The notes under the pieces: model-generated
Seen by the model: the letters and a program-made list of their open reading frames with translations, nothing else
Told to the model about the DNA's origin: nothing
Databases searched by the model: none
Translations under genes and position numbers: made by a program
NCBI GenBank assembly: GCA_015501595.1
Contig: JADNRX010000079.1
Span: 1 to 64,000 of the forward strand
Length of the DNA: 64,000 nucleotides
Direction: 5' to 3'
Source: Hymenopellis radicata
Taxonomy: Eukaryota > Basidiomycota > Agaricomycetes > Agaricales > Physalacriaceae
Shown: positions 56,139 to 64,000 of the stretch, one piece after another
Numbering within the stretch: the stretch's first letter is position 1
Layout: each line of letters opens with the position of its first letter

Positions 56139-56359
56139 ATGTACACCGTGCGTACTGACCGCTGTTGCCCCGCCCTGCTTCGTGCTGACTCCCGTTCTAT
56201 AGACCACCCAAGTCCCCGTCTCTCAGGCCTGCGGCCAGGCGTCCTGCAGCTGCACCTCGTAAGTGCCCGCCTTGATTGTCGTCGTGGGGATTGTTGCTGA
56301 TGATGTCCAGGTGCACCTGCGCGCCCGGCGACTGCAAGTGCAGCGAGTGCAAGCACTAA
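56139..56359 (+). CDS. metallothionein, 8-cysteine fungal type
   Basis: Three short exons (56139-56147, 56203-56258, 56311-56359) with introns of 55 and 52 bp encode only 37 residues, so it has no long open frame. Eight cysteines are at residues 13, 18, 20, 23, 25, 30, 32 and 35, forming three Cys-x-Cys pairs and a final Cys-x2-Cys, as in copper-binding metallothioneins of fungi. The N-terminus MYTTTQVPVSQ matches the usual layout of basidiomycete members. It should chelate Cu(I), or Zn/Cd, in the cytosol. A fragment of exon 1 and intron 1 is duplicated at 20028-20081. No metal-response element was identified. Confidence 0.85.
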
Positions 56360-56559
56360 ATCGCCATCCTCATGCCGATGAGCAGAAGCGTTGAACGATT
56401 GCCATTGTACATTGTATCATTTATTGTACGACTAGCGCGAGCCAAGAATGTTTTAACGACGACCACGCCTTTTCTCTGAAGTGCCATGGTGTGATGTTAG
56501 TGTTCGCGAAGTAGAGGAAAGGTAGAGATAGACGCACAGGGTCTCTGGCTTCGACGTTG

Positions 56560-57240
56560 TCGTTGCCCGACGCGGTTGGAGATGACATCCATAACCCGTA
56601 GGAAATCAAGGCAGCAGCAGACAGCCCGCGTCGTCGCGACAATTTTGATTCTTCTTGTCTGTTCGTCGCCATCGGTGTCTGGGCCCTCATCGTCGTTAGT
56701 ATCAAAGCAGCGTCGTCGTCGTCGACTCGTCGTGATGAACGTCGGTGGTGGTCCCAAATGGATCGGCAGCCGGCATTCTTATTTCGGCACTAGTCTCTGA
56801 GTCTCGGCATGGCCCCTTCTCTCTAACCATGGATGATGGCACGCATGTCCTAGTGGTAAGTAACGCGGCCATCTTGATTCTTCTGCGACAAACTTTTTAC
56901 AACTTCTAGCTTTGAATAGCAACGTCTGGTGTGATGCACGTTTGCCGACGAGTCCGATTTGTGTTCGGTGGATTTGGACACTCTTCCTCTTCAGAAATAC
57001 TGGGAGGAATCTTTGCAGTCTCATCATTCGCTGTGGTTAGACAAGTACAGCGATTCTTAGGCCTTCTATCTCCCCCTCGTTTACATTCGCATCTACAGGA
57101 AACAAGCACGGTACGCATATCCCAGCGGTATATGCGTATCATGTTGTTCGACCGTTATTTCGATTTTTTTGAACCTCCTCTGCGTTTCATAGGAGAGGCA
57201 AGCAGCTTTATGAAGTGCGCGTAGGTAGAGCGTTATCTTC
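56560..57240. repeat. diverged direct repeat, copy 1 (with 60590-61560)
   Basis: Shares ordered blocks with the second tract: ATTTTGATTCTT, TCGTCGCCATCGGTG, TCAAAGCAGC, a GCATGTCCTAGTGGTAA donor-like site, CAGGAAACAAG, and TTTTTTTGAAC. No consistent frame. It probably derives from a duplicated multi-exon gene, possibly coding on the minus strand (CFDTNDDEGP versus CFDTDDDEGP). Confidence 0.5.
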
Positions 57241-57330
57241 GAGACGCCATCATGTTAATATGGATACAGCGCTCACTACGAGCTAATACGATACACTGTG
57301 TGGTACTGGGAAATTCTAATATGGTTCGGA

Positions 57331-57821
57331 TCACAGAACAGAGCTCAACAACACCTGGAAGATACAACATCAGCACTCCGTTGCAACTTGCAGAACAGGC
57401 GCGAGGCTTACTTTCAAACCACCAGGATTCGCACCGACGAGATCCTTCACCTTCTTCCCATCCTTAAACACGATGAAAGTAGGCATCTAACAAGACCAAG
57501 CTCAGCACCTACACATTGCAGCATATAGGAAGAACACGTACCGCCCTCACTTGAACCTCCTCCGCTATTTCCTCCTGCTCATCGACGTCTACTTTATAGA
57601 ACTCAATGTCCGCAAACTCCGTCTGGTCGGCTAGTTGTGCGAAGATGGGCGAGATGACTCTACACGGCCCACACCACGTAGCCCAGAAGTCTATGACCAC
57701 GACTTTGTTGGATTCGAGCTACAACAGAACGATCAGCCATACTGCTAACAGCGGAATTCGAGGCAAAACGACGCACGATTGCCTTAAACTGAGAGTGGGA
57801 TGTTATGGGCGTGACAGTCAT
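57331..57821 (-). CDS. TRX: thioredoxin
   Basis: Four phase-0 exons (57777-57821, 57542-57718, 57412-57486, 57331-57354) encode 106 residues, the normal size of a cytosolic thioredoxin. The active site is FWATWCGPCRVISP, with the CGPC redox pair. The cis-proline loop MPTFIVFKDGKKV begins exon 3, and GANPGGLKVLL is the usual C-terminal helix. It reduces protein disulfides using thioredoxin reductase and NADPH, supplying ribonucleotide reductase, peroxiredoxins and sulfate assimilation. All introns are 55-58 bp. No damage was seen. Confidence 0.93.
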
Positions 57822-57839
57822 GGCGAGTTTTGTGGGGGG

Positions 57840-58409
57840 ATGAAGAGGTGATATGGAAGGCGGGGTCTGAAGCTTTAGTGCCGAGACAAGGGCTTTTATA
57901 GTCGACCAAGTGGCGCAGCGGCACGTGACACTTACTAACGGATGAGCAATCCCACCTCGATGGTCACTGACGAATGGCGTTTCAATCGCGTCTTACTGTG
58001 CTTCTATCAATTAAGCGCTACTTCGATGGCCCGCCCCGTGAGCGCTTCTAGTACTCAGCATCGGCCATGGCGGTGAAATTGCCGACCGGACCAGCCGATA
58101 CCCGACAGACGCGTTCGAAGGCTGAGAACGAAGTCGCACGGGATTCCAGAAGCTGATGAGTCCTCATCGGAGAGTTCGAAAATAAGGCCTGTCAAATCAC
58201 CACCAGAGGGCAAAGTCAACTTGTAGACAGGCCAAGTCAGGTGCCTTCTAGGGTTCGGTATCCTTCTCCACTTGCTGGCGAACAGAGATGTCTAGCGTCG
58301 ATCTGTTCCCTTCAAGTGGGGCTTAGTGTGAGGCGCTCCAGAGATGTAAGTGCATTATCACGGTTCCTTCAATACACTGAACTCTTTCCTATCAAAGTCA
58401 TTGCGTTCC
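57840..58409. other. no firmly supported gene
   Basis: A minus-strand exon-like stretch at about 58070-58240 (YKLTLPSGGDLTGLIFELSD) is preceded by an AG acceptor and may be the 3' exon of the next entry, but the join is not resolved. Confidence 0.3.
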
Positions 58410-58763
58410 CTACAACGATTCCCCACGCTCCCAGGCTGCCATCACAGAGCACACAATCTTGTGCTCAATACCGCGGCAAGAATCCCTATGCCTTAGCCAC
58501 AGCGCGAGCAGCGACGTGTACATCTCGCTCGACACGACCCCTGCGCAGCCCAAGCACTGAACGCCGACGTAACGATTATGAATCGTCGCCAACACGGCAG
58601 CCTCCCATGTCGAGGGAAGCGAGACCTGCTGTATCCACGCCTCCCGTCTCAGGAACCGCCAGACTCTATGTTCCATCTCCTGCAAGTCCATATCTTGCCG
58701 AATGAAAGGGTTATCGAAAGTCTTCCGGATGGCAATGGTCTTGCTATCAGAAGCGCCATCCAT
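58410..58763 (-). CDS. hypothetical protein or exon
   Basis: A 117-codon minus-strand frame (MDGASDSKTIAIRKTFDNPF...) has balanced composition, whereas the overlapping plus frame is Ser/Pro/Arg-rich and probably its shadow. It may be one exon of a gene continuing to about 58070. No family is recognised. Confidence 0.25.
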   Translation of the reverse strand: MDGASDSKTIAIRKTFDNPFIRQDMDLQEMEHRVWRFLRREAWIQQVSLPSTWEAAVLATIHNRYVGVQCLGCAGVVSSEMYTSLLALWLRHRDSCRGIEHKIVCSVMAAWERGESL

Positions 58764-59656
58764 GACGGCTGTCCTATAGGTTCCACGCTGCTGCTCTCCT
58801 ATACCAGTACAGGGATCGCGTTGGAACGCACTGCGAATGAATTGAGATGGGACGACGACGACAGAGATGATAGGTGTGCTTACGGGAGTGGAGGGTTATA
58901 GTTGGGCGGCGTCGCAATGTGGCAGACACGGTCGCCAGTCGTAATCTGCCAGTGGCAGTCAGAATTAGTCCGCCCACAACGACAAGAAGAAATGCGATGC
59001 ATGCGAAAAGCGGCGTCGGGATGGTTTCTCGTGGTGTCTAAAGTCCGGGTCGATGAGGCAAGTGAGCGTACAAGAGGCCTTTTATATGTTACAGTGCCGC
59101 AGGGTCTTGACTCTGAGGAACGCAGTTTTTCATGGCCCACCTCACGCCATAAAAATTCGCGTGTCCTTGTTTAGACGATCCTTTGTGTAGCGCCGGAGCA
59201 ATCAGAAAGATCGATATGGGAGCGTCGGGTCAGTCTGTATGAGAAACAATGGCGATTGATGCTGTAGGTCCATCTACTAGGTGGTATCCCCGAAAAGTTG
59301 AAGTACACGACTCCGGAATTGTGCGACGCGGTGGTTGAAGTTTAAGCGTCGGAGTTTGCCGCGTCTCCTGTCACACACCTCCAGCACCGCATGCGGGTTT
59401 TTCCAGTTGTACCCTTTCCTTTAAGCAATTCGGGCCAGTTATACAAGCCGCCTTCCATTGACTTTCATGCGCTTCTTGTTCTTGCTGAGGAATCGATCTA
59501 TCCTTATTCTCAATATGGACTTCCTTGTATTCCTGGGATCATATATGTTGATTGCGAGCCTGTATCTCCCGATGCACTGGTTTTGCTCTTGTCTGCTTGT
59601 CTTCCGCCTGCGACGTTTACTATCATCCCGCTTCACTCTTTCACACCGAACCCAAT

Positions 59657-60463
59657 ATGCATCAACCCTTCACTTCTCTACCGCCTTCAATCCACGATCG
59701 CTCATCGCTACCCTGTTTCCATTCCTCCACGGAAGAACGCTCCTTACGAATCCTCTTATGGCTAGCCGTGTGGTGCATGGGCGGTGTAGCAGATGCACTG
59801 CTCTCTTCCCCCGACGACTTTCCCCATCTTCCGGAAGACGACGCCGGCTTGAACGAGACTCCTTCGCTCGTGGCGTCCCAAGTATTCAGTTCAACTTCGG
59901 AACCATTCATCGTCAATATCACACACTTCCCACCTCACTGTGAAGAGAGCAAGAAACGAAATTTACAAGGATTTTGGACCGTGACAGGTAGGTGTCGTTC
60001 GTCATTCATTTTGTTCCAACTATTTATCGTCGCCATCACAGAAGATGATGATGACAACCCAACCGCACCGACGAGTCCCGTATTCGCTCTCTTCACTGTA
60101 CTCCCCGGAGGCGGATCCGACTTTCGCGTCAGCGCGAAGATTGTGGTCTATGGGCTATGCCTTTCTCTACTCGAGGAAGCCCCGGTATACCACCACATCA
60201 ACGCTGACACAGGGTCTCTACCCGAAATATCTATGCTTACACACAACCACGACACTCAGACTGAGAGCGCGCGTACCCTAGCGCAATGGGTACCAGGACC
60301 TCAGATGAGAGCGCGTATCGCGGCTATCCTACCCATTGTTAGCGAAAGATTGAGGCTGGTGCCGAAGAAGAAGTTGAAAGGCTTGAAGGCGTGGTCGTGT
60401 GCGGTGGAGAAGGACGCGGCCACGGGGAAGACGTATCCGGCCCCGACATGGATAGAGTGTTAG
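59657..60463 (+). CDS. hypothetical protein
   Basis: A frame from the ATG at 59657 reads MHQPFTSLPPSIHDRSSLPC and runs to 60463, with a central acidic region and a Lys-rich end (VPKKKLKGLKAWSCAVEKD). A 54-bp segment (59988-60041, GTAGGT...TCACAG) is a plausible intron whose length is a multiple of three and which has no stop, so the frame is open either way. An earlier in-frame start at 59552 also exists. No domain is recognised; location and function are unknown. Confidence 0.4.
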   Translation: MHQPFTSLPPSIHDRSSLPCFHSSTEERSLRILLWLAVWCMGGVADALLSSPDDFPHLPEDDAGLNETPSLVASQVFSSTSEPFIVNITHFPPHCEESKKRNLQGFWTVTGRCRSSFILFQLFIVAITEDDDDNPTAPTSPVFALFTVLPGGGSDFRVSAKIVVYGLCLSLLEEAPVYHHINADTGSLPEISMLTHNHDTQTESARTLAQWVPGPQMRARIAAILPIVSERLRLVPKKKLKGLKAWSCAVEKDAATGKTYPAPTWIEC

Positions 60464-60589
60464 GTGGTGTACATCTGGAAATGTTTTTTTTCGTCTACTT
60501 ACTACAAATGTTACGAATCGTCATCAAGCCACTTTCGCTGGACTTCCGCCATGTCCGTGTCGGAGACGCGCACACACCTAACGGTCACC

Positions 60590-61560
60590 GGCTTCGACGA
60601 TGTCGTGGCCCCGACGCGCTTGGAGCTACCCTTAGGGGAGTCCAACGCAGCAGTGTGTCGCGGTAATTTTGATTCTTTGCACGTCATTGTCGTCGCCATC
60701 GGTGCCAGCGGGCCTTCGTCGTCGTCAGTGTCAAAGCAGCATCCGAGTCGTTGTCGTCGTCGTGAACGGTCGGTGTATGCAGGTCCCAATGGTCCGGCAT
60801 GCCTACTTCGGCATTGGTTTGGTCTCGTTCTCTTTGGAAACTGCAGTGAATCGATATGGCCCGCATGTCCTAGTGGTAATTGCGAGTCGTTCTTTGGAGG
60901 TTGTTACAGCAATTTTTTGGTTCTTGCTTATACAAACAATGAATGCGTTTGCCGAAGATTTGTTACCTACCCCGGAAAGATGCTTTCTAGAATCGACGTG
61001 AACATCATCGCTGTGGCTGGCAATGTACAGGGATCCGATGTAAGTACTTAGTAGGCATTTGTTGCTCACATTCACATCTACAGGAAACAAGTATGCATCA
61101 GCAAGATGACCTACGACTTGTTGCCTTTTTGGGACTTTTTGGCTTGTTGGGTAAATGCAGGCCTCTGCGCTGCACCTCAGTGGGCTCTAGTATCCCTAGA
61201 ATACTCATTTTAGTGTACAAATGTATGATACATGGCTGTAGGTACTATGAGACACGAAATGGAAAAGATGTCGAAATGAGAGAGACGATCGGGAATTGAA
61301 CTTGTGGCCTCCGGAGACATGGCTGGTTTACTTGTCGCTTGTCGACTTTTCCGTACGGAAAAAGCCCAAAAAAGTCGAAAAAAGTCCAGAAAAGTTGCCG
61401 GGTGACTTTGCTGATGTGGTACGTATATCCTAGCGGTACTGCGTATCATTCACCTGGCACAGGGCACTAGCAATTTTTTTTGAACTTCCCCGCCCAATTG
61501 CTCATCCCAGTCCGAGTTACTTGTAGTACGTCTATCATAGGCTACACTTACTTGATACGA
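60590..61560. repeat. diverged direct repeat, copy 2 (with 56560-57240)
   Basis: Ordered blocks correspond to copy 1, including the GGTACGTATATCC/GCGTATCAT pair and the poly-T stretch followed by GAACTTCC. It contains a separate insertion at about 61260-61410 with a B-box-like AGTTCAATTCC on the minus strand and (A)n-GTC(C/G)-type repeats, possibly a SINE-like element. Confidence 0.45.
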
Positions 61561-61883
61561 GGGCGGCCCAAGCAATCGGCGCAGGGTGTGCATCCTCGAA
61601 GCGGTCGCTGGACAATTTAGTTTATTCAGCAAGAATGAAAGCTCTCCTACAAAGAGTGCAAGAGATCAGCTTAAGTCACACAAGACAACCATTGCACTTG
61701 AAGTGGACCATCATGATGTTTTAGCACCATGAGGTCTTCACACGTGTCTCAGCCTGAGTGCGACTTGTCTTTTGACCACCACCGACATATTTCCCAGGTA
61801 AGAGCATCATCTTCGCAATTCTACATGTCCCCACCGAACTGTTAGCTGCATTAGGTGCCATTGCTTTATATTTCGGATCCACA
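61561..61883. other. no supported gene; upstream region of the F-box gene
   Basis: No convincing exon was seen between the repeat tract and the F-box start. Confidence 0.4.
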
Positions 61884-63623
61884 ATGGCACCCAAACCAGC
61901 CTCGCTATGCATGCAGCCGTTCCGGAAAAGTGCAGACGCGGACAACGTGCCTTGTCCCCCCCAAGACTACGTTCATTCCTCATTTACGCCGAATGATGCC
62001 CAATTCGCGCAGTGCACTGTCGATCTAAAAGCTGTAAATCGAGCAGCTCGCGAATGCGATGAAGAGATTGCCATCTTACGTGACCGCCTTGCTGCGCGCC
62101 TGAACAGAAGGGATGAGCTGCGCGTGCGCGCATCCCACTATCGCTCTATCCTCTCCCCCATTCGCCGCCTTCCAAAAGAATTGCTCATTGAAATCTTCTC
62201 CGGCTGTCTGACAGACTACTTCCGGACGGTCGAGGTCGGCACCTATGGGTGGCTCAATGAGCCATCAAAACTTCCCATCATGAGACTCCTCCGTGTGTGC
62301 TCTCATTGGTGCCACATTATTCTCTCCACAGGCTCACTCTGGTCGCAATTCCAGTGTCGAGTCGATGATACATTCGAAAACGGCGGAATCGGATGGAAAT
62401 GTTTGGAAATGCACCTTGAACGGTCGCAGGATTGTCCTCTCTCCTTCCTTATCTGGGGAGATGCTATTATTCCCGCCCATTCCCTCTTACATCGCCTGCT
62501 TCAGGAGACGCGGAGATGGAGGCACGTGTCTTTCTCATGCGACGCAATTTCCTTGCGCAGCTGGGGAAACTCACTTGCCACCCTCCCTTGTTTGCGAATG
62601 CTTCACATCGAATCAACCAACATTCTCGATGATGGCGAGGAAGTCTCCTCCATCGAGTTTCCGTCTAACAGTTTGCTCTATCTCGATATATCACCCACTA
62701 TACTGCACAGAGTAGTCGTTGCCTTCAAGCACCTCCGTTATTTGGGGCTCAGTCACTACAGCAGTACCGCGCAGCTCTTCGAATGCCTTTGCAATGCAAC
62801 GCATGTGGAGTTTATCGAGTTTTGGCAAGGAAGAGGCCGTGATGATGAAGACGACTTCAATTACACGGAATTTCGAGAAAACGGTGGTTCTCGAAAGACC
62901 CTGGGTTTGCAGGCGATGACCCTCTTTATCTCCAGCTTCGTTTGTCAAGGCGCCCTTCTGAATCTCTTGTCCACTTGCTTCCACATGCCGCACCTCCACA
63001 CATTCAAGTTGGGAAAATCAAGTGGCCCGTCTTCGGCGCCGGGGGACATTCTCGACCCCATTGTCAAGAATACCGCTATATTTTTGGAAACAATCCCCCG
63101 CCTAAAGTCGCTATATGTGCACGGCCTAGCTATTTCAGATGCCGAGCTCCTGCAGATCGTTCGCGCTACACCACTTGTTGAGGAAATATCACTCACCTTG
63201 TTGATGGAAGGGAACGAAATGGCTCTCCTCAAAGAGCTAACAGCGTCACCTGCATGGTCGTCAGGTGACCCAAGCCTTCCTCGCCTGCGAGGACTGAATC
63301 TCTCCTTCACGCACGGAAGTGAAGCGCTCCTCGATGCGCTACTAGAAATGGCCTATTCGCGTCTTCAGCTTAATGGCAACGAGGCAGTAGCATGGAGTAA
63401 AGTCGCCACAATGGAGGAGATCGTGGTAGACCTCGACGAAGCGTCTCGCAGTCGCGAAGCTGCCATGTTCATGAAAGCTGCAGCACATAGAGATTATGCC
63501 TTACGACGGGTGAGCGAAACGTCGTTCATTCTGTTAAAGGCAGGCTGTAAGCATCGTTGGCAGGAAGTAGCTGCGTCAGATTATCCCAATCTACAGTATC
63601 GGAGTTCCTTCGAGAAGCAGTAG
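61884..63623 (+). CDS. F-box-like LRR protein, single exon
   Basis: An uninterrupted 579-codon frame. Residues about 49-85 form an N-terminal coiled coil (DLKAVNRAARECDEEIAILR and the following RLAARLNRRDEL). This is followed by ILSPIRRLPKELLIEIFSGC, the F-box of a very common Agaricomycete family, and then WCHIILSTGSLWSQFQ, a family hallmark. The rest is leucine-rich (CLRMLHIESTNILDD, HLHTFKLGKSSG, LKSLYVHGLAISDAEL). It is a likely substrate-receptor subunit of an SCF ubiquitin ligase with unknown target. The start at 61884 places the coiled coil after a 45-residue leader. It is intronless, unlike most neighbours. Confidence 0.88.
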   Translation: MAPKPASLCMQPFRKSADADNVPCPPQDYVHSSFTPNDAQFAQCTVDLKAVNRAARECDEEIAILRDRLAARLNRRDELRVRASHYRSILSPIRRLPKELLIEIFSGCLTDYFRTVEVGTYGWLNEPSKLPIMRLLRVCSHWCHIILSTGSLWSQFQCRVDDTFENGGIGWKCLEMHLERSQDCPLSFLIWGDAIIPAHSLLHRLLQETRRWRHVSFSCDAISLRSWGNSLATLPCLRMLHIESTNILDDGEEVSSIEFPSNSLLYLDISPTILHRVVVAFKHLRYLGLSHYSSTAQLFECLCNATHVEFIEFWQGRGRDDEDDFNYTEFRENGGSRKTLGLQAMTLFISSFVCQGALLNLLSTCFHMPHLHTFKLGKSSGPSSAPGDILDPIVKNTAIFLETIPRLKSLYVHGLAISDAELLQIVRATPLVEEISLTLLMEGNEMALLKELTASPAWSSGDPSLPRLRGLNLSFTHGSEALLDALLEMAYSRLQLNGNEAVAWSKVATMEEIVVDLDEASRSREAAMFMKAAAHRDYALRRVSETSFILLKAGCKHRWQEVAASDYPNLQYRSSFEKQ

Positions 63624-64000
63624 GTTTCTGAATTGTGTTATTCGTCACGAACGGAAATGTCTAGTGTAGTGGCAATTGTTCTCAAGTCGGGTGGGCGGTA
63701 TACCAAGAAGTCAATCAAAGCAAGCAGAAGGCGTGAATTGTGTGCCATTCAGGCGTTCCAGAGCAGCCAGCAAGTAACCCAGGCGCATAAACTGACGTTG
63801 AAAGCTTTGTGGAGACACGTGTGTCGCGCCCAAAGAAGAAATTTGAAATTGCCGAGAAGGGATATCCGCCGGCAGGCAAATTTCTTTCCTCAACGTCCAT
63901 CTTGCAGCGATCTGTGCTTAGATTTGCCGACCACTGCCCTTTTATTCTCGGAAAATGACAGACAAGGGTGGCTCTAACGTTCACAATGACTGTAATGCGC
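63624..64000. other. no supported gene
   Basis: Short conflicting frames on both strands, no motif; downstream flank of the F-box gene. Confidence 0.4.

Noticed and set aside
1..64000. CRISPR array, rRNA genes, bacterial operons
   Set aside because: No regularly spaced identical repeats with unique spacers and no rRNA sequence were seen. The intron structure is fungal.

Overview
The window reads as a basidiomycete (Agaricomycete-type) fungal nuclear genome. Genes are split by many GT-AG introns of about 46-75 bp, and families typical of mushroom-forming fungi recur: F-box-like/LRR proteins, an HMG-box regulator, an RTA1 transporter, an 8-cysteine metallothionein and a Zn2Cys6 factor. Repeats, decayed gene copies and non-autonomous transposons make it look like a rearranged accessory or subterminal region.

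Layout. (1) Positions 1-9475 and 31905-41719 are the arms of a large inverted duplication that runs off the left edge. Each arm carries an F-box-like gene, a divergent coiled-coil copy, a secreted Pro/Thr-rich repeat protein, an HMG-box gene, a SnoaL-like (NTF2-fold) gene and a coiled-coil gene. The right-arm copies mostly read through. In the left arm the HMG, Pro-rich and coiled-coil copies are frameshifted, and two MITE-like elements (4045-4515, 4672-5057) are inserted at sites that are empty in the right arm. The right arm has its own hAT-like insertion (39389-40113). (2) The 22 kb spacer holds a reductive iron-assimilation cluster: ferric reductase (21758-24192, -), FTR1 permease (27199-28759, -) and FET3 ferroxidase (29447-31720, +). 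Exact iron-type GATA sites lie upstream of the reductase, and one near-match lies in the FTR1/FET3 divergent promoter. FRE would supply Fe(II), FET3 would oxidise it and FTR1 would import it, but FTR1 and the 5' half of FET3 contain apparent single-base frameshifts. A direct duplication (8717-10829 and 20086-22243) copies the 3' end of the reductase next to the coiled-coil gene. (3) Between them, 11.3-19.7 kb is ORF-poor and rich in intron-like signals, with degenerate repeated modules, a minisatellite and a metallothionein gene fragment.

(4) From 42.5 to 64 kb the sequence is outside the inverted repeat. It carries a possible small secreted protein, a compact Zn2Cys6 factor, a RING-like remnant, an FtsJ-type methyltransferase-like gene with two single-base frame breaks, an RTA1-like gene, a tandem exon/intron repeat array, a metallothionein, a thioredoxin, an unrecognised gene and a single-exon F-box protein.

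All calls come from reading the sequence. Splice models are manual, and no database or RNA evidence was available.
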